A program made the position numbers and the translations under genes. A stretch of 32,008 nucleotides of DNA from an uncultured Dehalococcoidia bacterium (lineage in GTDB: Bacteria > Chloroflexota > Dehalococcoidia > Dehalococcoidales > Fen-1064), in contig CAIWXV010000125.1 of the NCBI GenBank assembly GCA_903916765.1, positions 1-32,008 of the forward strand. Reading direction: 5' to 3'. Positions 17,468 to 25,831 of the stretch are shown piece after piece (within the stretch, counting starts at the first letter, position 1; each line of letters starts with the position of its first letter). The notes under the pieces were generated by a model. It was not told the origin of the DNA. It saw only the letters and a list, made by a program, of their open reading frames with translations, and did not search any database.

Positions 17468-18056
17468 TTTTGATTTCCTTTGCACCCAAATCAAATGCGG
17501 TATTATTGAGCTTCAAAAACTTCGACGGCAGATGCTGGGCAATGACTTCTTGCCATGTCTCCAATTTAAACGACAGGAAAGCAGCGAGGCACCCCAGCAT
17601 AAAGATATTCAACGTTTTGACATTTCCTAGTTCTATCACCCGTTTGGTGCCTTCGACAAAATAAATATGTTCAGTGCGTTGTTTTAAGATTTGATTCACT
17701 TCTTCATTGCTGGGGTACTTATCTATACCTAGATTGACAGAGAGCGGCGGTAGAGCGTGATTATTAATGATAACAATAGCACCGGGCTTTAAGTACCTTG
17801 CCCAGCGAACTCCCTCCAATTTTTCGAAGGCAAGGAGAATATCGACCTCACCCTCTTTAATTAGCGGTGAAAAGACTTTTTCAGAAATACGGACATGGCT
17901 GATGACACTACCGCCTCTCTGTGCCATCCCTAGGGTATCGGTCTTTTTAACATCGAAACCGGCGGCAAGTGCGACCTCACTGACGATGTCGCTTGCCAGA
18001 ATATTCCCCTGACCGCCGACTCCGGTAATAAGCAGATCTATTTTAGGTGTATTCAT
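17451..18056 (-). CDS. iorB: Indolepyruvate ferredoxin oxidoreductase, beta subunit
   Basis: MNTPKIDLLITGVGGQGNILASDIVSEVALAAGFDVKKTDTLGMAQRGGSVISHVRIS. The start at 18056 gives an ATGA overlap with iorA; the ORF-track start is 28 codons too far upstream. Confidence 0.92.
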   Translation of the reverse strand: MNTPKIDLLITGVGGQGNILASDIVSEVALAAGFDVKKTDTLGMAQRGGSVISHVRISEKVFSPLIKEGEVDILLAFEKLEGVRWARYLKPGAIVIINNHALPPLSVNLGIDKYPSNEEVNQILKQRTEHIYFVEGTKRVIELGNVKTLNIFMLGCLAAFLSFKLETWQEVIAQHLPSKFLKLNNTAFDLGAKEIKNVHVG

Positions 18057-19870
18057 TTCTTTGCCTCTGCTTTTGCTTGAGACATTGGCCCGATTGCCTG
18101 TTTGGGACAAACCTGTTGGCAGATGGTGCAGCCGGTACACATTGTCACGTCGATAATGGGCTGTTTACCTTCGGTTTGAATTGCCGGACAACCGATGAGC
18201 AAGCAGATACCGCACTGATTGCACTTTCCGGTATCGATTTTACGCGGTACATCATGTTTCGGAACGCGCACGGCACAAACGCCGCGTACGATAATTACGG
18301 AAAGTTCCTGCCTTTCCAGCGAGTCTTTAACTGCGGTTCTAATCTCTTTAATATTGAAAGAGTCGACTATTTTCAGGTATTTAACGCCGATTCCTTTAAT
18401 CAGATCTTCCAGCACCACTTTTCCGACTCCCTGTCCCTGTACTGAAATACCTGTACCGGGATGTTCCTGATGTCCGGTCATTGCCGTGGTGCCGTTATCG
18501 AGAATTACGATGGTAATTTTGCTTTGGTTATAAACGGCGTCCACCAGAGGTGTAATACCTGAATGCAGAAAAGTAGAGTCCCCGATGACCGCTACTATCT
18601 TGTTACGCGAGCCTGCTTTTTCCATACCGATGGCATGTCCGATACTGGCGCCCATACAGGCGGTAGTATCCATCGCATTCAATGGTGGATAAGCACCGAG
18701 TGTATAACAACCGATGTCGCCGGTAATGGTCAAGCCGGATTCTTTCGGTATCTTATCCTTAGCACCGGGTAATTTGAGGCGTTGCCCCATGCTGGCGAGG
18801 ACATAAAATAAGCCGGAATGTGGACATCCGGAACACAGGAGAGGCGGGCGTTTGGCCAAATCGGTGCTTACGGTTATCTTTTCCCGCGGTGGTGTATTTA
18901 TTAACTCCATTTTTCTGCCGACAGATTCGATAATGTCGGTATTTAATTCCCCGACACGCGGGATAAACTGCTTACCATCGACTTTAATACCCATTGCCTT
19001 GATATGCTCTTCTAGGAATGGGTCAAGTTCTTCTATTACCAGAATCCTATCGACCTGTGACGCAAACTCCCTGATGAGTTTTTCCGGCAGGGGATAGGTC
19101 ATTCCTAATTTCAAAAATGAAGCTTTGGGGAAAACTTCGCGGGCATATTGGTATCCAATGCCGTTAGCAATGATACCTAGGCTCCGTTCCCCCGGTTCGA
19201 TTTTATTAAAGGGGAAAGACTCAGCAAAAGCAGCGAGTTTCACCATCCGTTCTTCCATCAAGGGGTGTCGGGTACGGGCATTAACCGGCAACATTACGTA
19301 TTTCTGAACATTGCGTGAGAAACCTGGTTTCCTTTTTTGCATAACATTAATTTCTTTGACATCTACTAATGATTTTGAGTGAGAGATGCGGGTAGTGGTG
19401 CGTACCATCACAGGGGTATCTAGTTGCTCACTGATTTCAAAGGCATAAGCCATCAGGTCATAAGCTGACTGGCTATCGGTTGGCTCCAGAATGGGAACTT
19501 TTGCCAGTTCGGCAAAATGCCGGTTATCTTGCTCACCCTGTGAACTATGAATACCGGGGTCATCTGCTGAAATCAACACCAAGCCTGCATTGACACCGGT
19601 GGTCGCCACTGCTAAAAACGGGTCGGCGGCGACATTTAACCCCACCTGTTTCATCGAGACCAGTGCCCGTGCACCCTCATAACAGGATCCCATTGCCACT
19701 TCCATCGCCACTTTTTCATTGACGGACCATTCGGCGTAAATATCCTTGAAGTGAGCGAGAGCTTCCATAATTTCCGTGCTGGGAGTTCCAGGGTAAGCGG
19801 TCGCAACCGCGATGCCGGCATGATAAGCACCTAGTGCCAGAGCCTCGTTTCCTGAGAGTAGTTTTTTCAT
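18053..19870 (-). CDS. iorA: Indolepyruvate ferredoxin oxidoreductase, alpha subunit
   Basis: LLSGNEALALGAYHAGIAVATAYPGTPSTEIMEAL...LCSGCPHSGLFYVL...GDIGCYTLGAYPPLNAMDTTACMGASIG...CNQCGICLLIGCPAI...CTGCTICQQVCPKQAI. Confidence 0.95.
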   Translation of the reverse strand: MKKLLSGNEALALGAYHAGIAVATAYPGTPSTEIMEALAHFKDIYAEWSVNEKVAMEVAMGSCYEGARALVSMKQVGLNVAADPFLAVATTGVNAGLVLISADDPGIHSSQGEQDNRHFAELAKVPILEPTDSQSAYDLMAYAFEISEQLDTPVMVRTTTRISHSKSLVDVKEINVMQKRKPGFSRNVQKYVMLPVNARTRHPLMEERMVKLAAFAESFPFNKIEPGERSLGIIANGIGYQYAREVFPKASFLKLGMTYPLPEKLIREFASQVDRILVIEELDPFLEEHIKAMGIKVDGKQFIPRVGELNTDIIESVGRKMELINTPPREKITVSTDLAKRPPLLCSGCPHSGLFYVLASMGQRLKLPGAKDKIPKESGLTITGDIGCYTLGAYPPLNAMDTTACMGASIGHAIGMEKAGSRNKIVAVIGDSTFLHSGITPLVDAVYNQSKITIVILDNGTTAMTGHQEHPGTGISVQGQGVGKVVLEDLIKGIGVKYLKIVDSFNIKEIRTAVKDSLERQELSVIIVRGVCAVRVPKHDVPRKIDTGKCNQCGICLLIGCPAIQTEGKQPIIDVTMCTGCTICQQVCPKQAIGPMSQAKAEAKK

Positions 19871-19878
19871 TAGCCATC

Positions 19879-19884
19879 ATTATA
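19879..19884 (-). promoter_or_regulatory. Extended -10 element (TGGTATAAT) of iorA
   Basis: Minus strand TATGGTATAATGATGGCTAATG; TATAAT ends 8 nt before the iorA ATG. Confidence 0.5.
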
Positions 19885-19977
19885 CCATAGAGAATAATTT
19901 TCAAAGAACTTGATGATTCCGTTTGTCAGACCTGCTATAATAACCCCTACAAGCAGTTGAAGAGAGGAGGTGCTACG

Positions 19978-20280
19978 ATGCCGATTTATGTGATGCTGAC
20001 CACGTTAACCGATGCCGGACGCAAAGCTATTCAGGAAGAACCGGAGAAACTTAGGGAAATCAATAAAGAGACCGAATTTATGGGTGCCAAAATCATCGAC
20101 CAATATGCCTTACTGGGGCAATACGACTTTGTCAATATTTTGGAAGCTGCAAGTAATGAGGAAATTGCCAAGCTGGCAATCCGTATGAGTGCCAGAGGCA
20201 CCACCCAGACTCTAACGTTAGCTGCAATTAATATCGAAGACCTGATTCAGGCATTGAAGCACAGGGAATCTCCCTGGTAA
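19978..20280 (+). CDS. GYD domain protein
   Basis: MPIYVMLTTLTDAGRKAIQEEPEKLREINKETEFMGAKIIDQYALLGQYDFVNILEAASNEEIAKLAIRMSARGTTQTLTLAAI. RBS GAGGAGGTG; start at 19978 rather than 19957. Confidence 0.9.
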   Translation: MPIYVMLTTLTDAGRKAIQEEPEKLREINKETEFMGAKIIDQYALLGQYDFVNILEAASNEEIAKLAIRMSARGTTQTLTLAAINIEDLIQALKHRESPW

Positions 20281-20388
20281 AGTGAAATCTAATTGAGATA
20301 TGAACTTTTTCTTCAAAGAAATTCCGTTACGTAAGCAACATATTCTGGAAAACACCCCAACTAGTAGTCAATTCGGGAGTAATAATTG

Positions 20389-21780
20389 ATGAAAAAGAAC
20401 CTTTTCTTCTGGTTTGCGATATTTGCTTCGGCATTGGTTTTCATATTTTTAGCCTGGGCTTTTAGTCTGCACGGAACAATCGGGCTCTTTCGTGTCAATG
20501 GAATATTACGTCTTGCATTTATCGCTTTAGCTCTGTTTGCTATTGTCTTGCTCATCCTTTGCATACTGGAAAGATGGTGGCTATCGAAGAAACAAACCGG
20601 TTGGGTTCGTGTCTTATCATGGCTGGTGCGTATTATGACAGTGTTGGGGATAATTATTCCCATCCTTGTCTTTGTTTACATTGGTATTCCCGGTTCATTC
20701 GCTGCAAGTGAATCGCCACAATTATTGATGATGGACGGGATAGGCTCAAATGATGTGCCGGATATGGCAGTCGTTTTCAATACTATTAATTCCACGACTA
20801 ATTCGGTTAAATGGGGTTCGGGAGATACGAGCGCAACTTTCAGCGAAGAAAAGCCGTTGAAGCAGCATGTTTTTATGCTGAGGGATTTACAACCGGATAC
20901 CGAATACTGGTATCAAGTCAATGACAGTCAAACCTATCGTTTCAAGACTCCGTCGGTTGACGGGCAATATCTCCATTTTGCTGTTTTCAGCGATGCACAC
21001 TTCGGCGATGCTGCAAGCCGTAATGATCTTTCGAGTAAAATGTTTCAGTATATCGCAGACCCGGCAAATCGCTTTAATCTGCTTTTCTCACTGGGCGACC
21101 TCGTCGATTACGGATTCAAAGATAAACAGTGGCAGGAAGCATTTAAAGTATTGTCACCTATTACTTCGGTTATTCCGACGAAATATGCGGCGGGTAATCA
21201 CGATACACTGTTAGGTGGGTTAAAACGCTACGAAACTTATTGTTATCCCGTTGGTATGGAACTTCGGACGGGTACACGCCTCTGGCAGAGAATCGATGTT
21301 GGTAAAGTCCATTTCCTGGTGATTGACCTTGAATGGAGTGCGGAAAGTTATACCCATGAGCAAAATATTTGGCTGGAGACACAATTAGCAAGTATCCCGA
21401 AAGATGACTGGACAATTGTGATGGGCCACGGATTCTATTATGCCTCCGGCTCTGTTATCGAAGGCTGGCAATGGTATGATAACCCCGAGACAATTCAGAA
21501 ATTAACTCCTCTATTTGAAAAATATGGGGTGGACATGGTGTTCTCCGGGCACGCTCACCAGCTGGAACTACTTCAGAAATCTGGGGTGACATATGTTATC
21601 TGTGGTGCTTTTGGGAGCGGCAGTGAGCCCGAACGTCAATACATATCACCGGAAAGTGTCTGGTATTCGATTAACCATTTTGCATTTGTCGATGTTACGG
21701 TTAATGGTTCGGAAGCCAGACTGGTTTTCCGTGACTCCGATTACAATGAATTGAACAGTTTCATCATACCCAACAACTAG
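20389..21780 (+). CDS. Membrane-anchored metallophosphoesterase with FN3/purple-acid-phosphatase-like N-domain
   Basis: Three predicted N-terminal TM helices, then LRDLQPDTEYWYQVNDSQTYRFKTP, then FAVFSDAHFGD...SLGDLVDYG...AAGNHDTL...MGHGFYYASG...FSGHAHQLEL. Confidence 0.88.
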   Translation: MKKNLFFWFAIFASALVFIFLAWAFSLHGTIGLFRVNGILRLAFIALALFAIVLLILCILERWWLSKKQTGWVRVLSWLVRIMTVLGIIIPILVFVYIGIPGSFAASESPQLLMMDGIGSNDVPDMAVVFNTINSTTNSVKWGSGDTSATFSEEKPLKQHVFMLRDLQPDTEYWYQVNDSQTYRFKTPSVDGQYLHFAVFSDAHFGDAASRNDLSSKMFQYIADPANRFNLLFSLGDLVDYGFKDKQWQEAFKVLSPITSVIPTKYAAGNHDTLLGGLKRYETYCYPVGMELRTGTRLWQRIDVGKVHFLVIDLEWSAESYTHEQNIWLETQLASIPKDDWTIVMGHGFYYASGSVIEGWQWYDNPETIQKLTPLFEKYGVDMVFSGHAHQLELLQKSGVTYVICGAFGSGSEPERQYISPESVWYSINHFAFVDVTVNGSEARLVFRDSDYNELNSFIIPNN

Positions 21781-21932
21781 GAAATTATCATTCTATTCTC
21801 ATCAATGGCGAGTAAAAAATATTATCCCGATGTCGGTAATGACAGTGTAGTTGATACTTGCCAAAATAACTGTTAAAGTATAGCTACAGCATCAGTAGCA
21901 CGCTCGACCTCTGAATATAATGGAGGTGTAGT

Positions 21933-22766
21933 ATGCAACATACGGAAGGTAAGTTCTCCGGACGTAAAAATTTCAATCTCTATTATCAGTATTGGTTGCC
22001 TGATGGAATTCCTTACGCTGTGTTGTTAGTCGTGCATGGTCTGGCAGAACACAGCGGGCGCTATTCGAATCTGGTGAACTACTTTGTCCCCAAAGGATAC
22101 GCTGTCTGTTCATTCGACCTACGGGGTCATGGGAAGTCCGAAGGTTTGCGGGGTTATGTCGAGCGCTTCTCTTATTATCTCGATGACTTAAAAACATTTT
22201 GCGATATGGTCCGTCATGACCACAAAAATACCAAGATTTTCATGGTTGGGCATAGTATGGGGGGCACTATCACTACTGCTTATACACTTAAACATCAGCA
22301 AGAACTGGATGGGCTGATATTGTCTGCGGCAAGCTTGAAGGCAGGTGCCAGTATTACCAGTCGGATTATATTGGCAGCTAGAATATTATCACTAATTCTA
22401 CCTAAGATGGGTGTCCAGGTACTCGATGCCTCAACTATTAGTCGTGATAAGGCGGTAGTTGATGCCTATGTCAACGACCCGCTGGTGTATCGTGGAAAGA
22501 TTGGAGCTCGTATGGGGGCTGAACTTATTAATACAATGGAGAAATTACCATCTGAAATGTCTAAGATGTCTCTGCCGATTCTAATTCTATATGGCTCCGA
22601 TGACCGACTGTCTAACCCTGACGGCAGTAAGATGTTGTTCGAGCGAGCCAGCTCTAATGATAAGACTCTGAAATCTTACGAAGGTTTTTACCACGAAATA
22701 TTTAACGAACCGGATCGCCAAAAAGTCTTTGCTGATATGGAAATCTGGCTCAAACGGCATATATAA
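21933..22766 (+). CDS. Alpha/beta hydrolase, monoacylglycerol lipase/lysophospholipase-like
   Basis: YYQYWLPDGIPYAVLLVVHGLAEHSGRYSNLVNYFVPKGYAVCSFDLRGHGKSEGLRGYV...FMVGHSMGGTITTAYTLKH. RBS GGAGGTG. Confidence 0.9.
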   Translation: MQHTEGKFSGRKNFNLYYQYWLPDGIPYAVLLVVHGLAEHSGRYSNLVNYFVPKGYAVCSFDLRGHGKSEGLRGYVERFSYYLDDLKTFCDMVRHDHKNTKIFMVGHSMGGTITTAYTLKHQQELDGLILSAASLKAGASITSRIILAARILSLILPKMGVQVLDASTISRDKAVVDAYVNDPLVYRGKIGARMGAELINTMEKLPSEMSKMSLPILILYGSDDRLSNPDGSKMLFERASSNDKTLKSYEGFYHEIFNEPDRQKVFADMEIWLKRHI

Positions 22767-22831
22767 GGCTTGAGTTATCCAGCCTGACGAAAACACAGCG
22801 AAGAACATCCTGATAGTGCTATGATATTTCT

Positions 22832-22939
22832 ATGGAACTGAATGTGAATTGTACCTGTCCCAAGATAAAATACGAGGAATGCAGGGAGCACCACGGTTCA
22901 AAACCACCTCGCTGCGAGCGTACAAAAGAAAAGAAGTAG
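22832..22939 (+). CDS. Unlisted 35-aa Cys-rich small protein, putative metal-binding
   Basis: ATG GAA CTG AAT GTG AAT TGT ACC TGT CCC ... TAG = MELNVNCTCPKIKYEECREHHGSKPPRCERTKEKK. It ends 2 nt before the ATG of the next gene. Confidence 0.55.
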   Translation: MELNVNCTCPKIKYEECREHHGSKPPRCERTKEKK

Positions 22940-22941
22940 TG

Positions 22942-23832
22942 ATGCAGCAATTAATCTACGACTCGGTCAAATCCGGGCAAAGAATGACTATCGTCTGTTT
23001 CGTTTCGGGTTCGGGCACCAACTATCGTAAAATAGTCGAAAGAAACCCTGAACACGATTATCTGGTATTTACCAATCGACCGGATTGTGGTGGAGTAGCC
23101 ATTGCCCGGGAAAATAAGCACGAAGTAATTGCACTCAGTCATGTCCCTTATCTCGAAGAAGCCAGGAAAAAATACGGCTCAGGCAAAATCCCCAGAAACT
23201 GCCCCGAAAGAGTGCAGTACGAACAGCAAATTTCCCGTTTAATAGAAAATAAGTATGGCAGACAGACTGATTTAATTTGTCTGGCGGGTTATGACCAGTG
23301 GAATTCCGATTGGCTGGTGGATAAATACTTCCCCAGATTATTGAATGTTCATCCCGGGGATACGACCAAAGGTTACGACGGATTGCACGGGGTACCCTCG
23401 GCTAAGGCAATACTGGCAGGGGATACGACAGTCAGGTCGACCCTTTTTATCGTTGATAAAGGGGAAGATACGGGACCTGTATTGGTACAATCGAAGCCAC
23501 TTGACATAAAACAAACATTAGAAAAATTGGAGTCAAGGGGCACTACGGGATTATTAGAAGGGCTAAAACGGGTAACTGATTTTGCTACAGAGTGTAATAT
23601 AACAACTTATAAAGGCTTTACGGAAAAAGCCAGTAATGAACTGATGGTAATGATGGCACGTGTCTGTAGTAGTTTGCAGGATACCCTGAAAGTGAAAGGC
23701 GATTGGGCGATTTACCCGTTTGCGGTGCATGGCTTGATTGGGCAGGGACGTGTCGCTGTATCCGGTAGGTCAGTGTATATCGATGGGAAGAAAATGCCGG
23801 AGCACGGGTACAGACTCGATGAACACAGATAG
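22942..23832 (+). CDS. PurN-like formyltransferase-fold protein (phosphoribosylglycinamide formyltransferase family, divergent)
   Basis: MTIVCFVSGSGTNYRKIVERNPEHDYLVFTNRP...LICLAGYDQWNSDWLVDKYFPRLLNVHPGD...LFIVDKGEDTGPVLVQ. Start assigned to ATG 22942 because 22849-22939 is occupied by the small ORF in another frame. Confidence 0.75.
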   Translation: MQQLIYDSVKSGQRMTIVCFVSGSGTNYRKIVERNPEHDYLVFTNRPDCGGVAIARENKHEVIALSHVPYLEEARKKYGSGKIPRNCPERVQYEQQISRLIENKYGRQTDLICLAGYDQWNSDWLVDKYFPRLLNVHPGDTTKGYDGLHGVPSAKAILAGDTTVRSTLFIVDKGEDTGPVLVQSKPLDIKQTLEKLESRGTTGLLEGLKRVTDFATECNITTYKGFTEKASNELMVMMARVCSSLQDTLKVKGDWAIYPFAVHGLIGQGRVAVSGRSVYIDGKKMPEHGYRLDEHR

Positions 23833-23841
23833 ATGGATGGC

Positions 23842-24417
23842 ATGAAAAAAATCATATTGGCTTCAGCATCACCACGGCGAAAGGAATTACTCGAAAAAAT
23901 CGGTCTTAAATTTGAAGTCGAACCGGGTGATGGTGAAGAAATGCCGGACTCAAGTATCGATCCTCACAAACTTGCCCTGAAAATATCTCTTAAAAAAGCC
24001 GAATCGGTAGCTGCAAAACACAAAAATGCCATCATTATTGCCGCCGATACATTTGGAGTGTTTAACGGTAAGATACTTGGTAAGCCGCACACCGAAAACG
24101 AAGCGCGAAAAATGCTGGCGATAATCAGCGGCAGGTCACATCTTGTCATTACAGGTTTTAGCATCATAGACACTGGTACAAATAAAGTGTACTCCGAAAC
24201 AGTAGAAACGAAGGTTTATATTAGAAAATTGAGCTCGACGGAAATAGATGCCTATGTGAAGTCGAAAGAACCTCTGGACAAGGCGGGAGCCTATGCCATA
24301 CAGGGGTTGGGTTCTATGATTGTGGAAAAGATTGAGGGCGACTATTTCACTGTGATGGGTCTGCCTTTATGTGCTCTGACGGAAGCCTTGAAAGATTTTG
24401 GTATCAATGCCCTGTAA
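23842..24417 (+). CDS. maf: Maf-like nucleoside triphosphate pyrophosphatase
   Basis: MKKIILASASPRRKELLEKIGLKFEV...IIIAADTFGVFNGKILGKPHTENEARKMLAIISGRSHLVITGFSII...EPLDKAGAYAIQGLGSMIVEKIEGDYFTVMGLPL. Confidence 0.93.
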   Translation: MKKIILASASPRRKELLEKIGLKFEVEPGDGEEMPDSSIDPHKLALKISLKKAESVAAKHKNAIIIAADTFGVFNGKILGKPHTENEARKMLAIISGRSHLVITGFSIIDTGTNKVYSETVETKVYIRKLSSTEIDAYVKSKEPLDKAGAYAIQGLGSMIVEKIEGDYFTVMGLPLCALTEALKDFGINAL

Positions 24418-25732
24418 GAACATAAGCGGCGGCATGTTCACCGGCGACATATCCGGTTGAGAAAGCCGCTTGCAAGTTGTAGCCTCCTGTCGAGGCATCG
24501 ATGTCCATTACCTCGCCGCAAAAATAAAGCCCTTCAGCCAGACGTGAACCCATTGTGTGCGGGTCGATTTCTTTTAAAGAAATGCCTCCGGCAGTCACCA
24601 TTGCTGTGGACAGCGAATATGGCCCTTTGATATTGAAACGGAGCGATTTTATCAGGGATGACAGTCGTTCTCGCTCCTCTGTTGTTATCTGGTTGCCCAA
24701 TTTTTCCGGCGGTACCCGGGTCATCTCCAAAAACGGCCCGACCAGCTTAGATTGCAGGATTTCAGAGAGAATGTTTCGGTAGCTCCGCTTGGTATAACGG
24801 TCGAAATCACGTTGCAGTTGTTCCCGAAGGTCATCAGCACTAACCTCCGGTTTGAGGTCGATAGAGACGCTGACAGGTCCGTTTTTCAGACCATCCACGA
24901 TTGCTAGGCTCATTTCCAACGCAATCGGGCCGCTGAGTCCGAAGTGGGTGATAATAGCGTTGCCGGTGCGGTTCTCGATTACAGGCGGTTTTGGACGCTT
25001 GCCGGGAATACCACGCCCTACGTCTACTATTGGAATCAGGGATGTGTCGATTTTATCAGCCGTGCAGCCGAATGCGGTCAGCCGGATATTACTCAGGCTG
25101 ACACCTTGCATGCTTTTAGCTCGCTTGGTTTCCGTGACTAGCAGCGGCACCAGTCCGGGACGGATTTTGATAATCGTGTGACCTATTTCAGCCGCTATGC
25201 AATAACCGTCACCAGTGGAGCCGGTCTGGGGATGTGAAGCACCGCCGGTTGCTAGGATTACCGCTGAGGCAGGATATATATTTGTGAGGGTTTGTACACC
25301 AACAACCCGCTTGTCTTCCACCAGCAGATGGCTGATACTAACACCGGTCTGTATCTGGACTTTATTGTCAGTCAGGTAGTGTTGAAAAGCTCTGACGATT
25401 TCCCGTGCGTTTTGAGAAACAGGGTAGATTTTACCATCGGGCTCGGTCGTAGTCTCCACATCATAACGTTTTAAAAATGCCAACAGGTCATCTCGAAAAA
25501 ACTGATTGAAAGCGCTATAGAGAAAATGGCCGTTTTCACCGTACATCTCGATGAAACTGTCCAATTCCCGGTTGTTGGTCAGGTTACAGCGTCCATTGCC
25601 GCTGATGAGGATTTTCTTACCGGGGTGGTCTGTTTTTTCCAGAAGTAGTACGTCAGCACCTAGTTCAGCAGCACATCCTGCCGCCATCATACCGCCGGCT
25701 CCCCCTCCGATAACGATAACCTGTTTCTTCAT
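24404..25732 (-). CDS. NAD(P)/FAD-dependent oxidoreductase, BaiN/HI0933 family
   Basis: VIVIGGGAGGMMAAGCAAELGADVLLLEKTDHPGKKILISGNGRCNLTNNRELDSF...FCGEVMDIDASTGGYNLQAAFSTGYVAGEHAA. Confidence 0.93.
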   Translation of the reverse strand: MKKQVIVIGGGAGGMMAAGCAAELGADVLLLEKTDHPGKKILISGNGRCNLTNNRELDSFIEMYGENGHFLYSAFNQFFRDDLLAFLKRYDVETTTEPDGKIYPVSQNAREIVRAFQHYLTDNKVQIQTGVSISHLLVEDKRVVGVQTLTNIYPASAVILATGGASHPQTGSTGDGYCIAAEIGHTIIKIRPGLVPLLVTETKRAKSMQGVSLSNIRLTAFGCTADKIDTSLIPIVDVGRGIPGKRPKPPVIENRTGNAIITHFGLSGPIALEMSLAIVDGLKNGPVSVSIDLKPEVSADDLREQLQRDFDRYTKRSYRNILSEILQSKLVGPFLEMTRVPPEKLGNQITTEERERLSSLIKSLRFNIKGPYSLSTAMVTAGGISLKEIDPHTMGSRLAEGLYFCGEVMDIDASTGGYNLQAAFSTGYVAGEHAAAYVLTGH

Positions 25733-25831
25733 TGCCCTAATGGTCAGTGTGCAGGAGAAAGACAGCGATTGTCAAGGGTATAACGTTTTTCTTGTCTCTT
25801 TTGCCTCCATCGTGATACTATCAAAGTAGTT

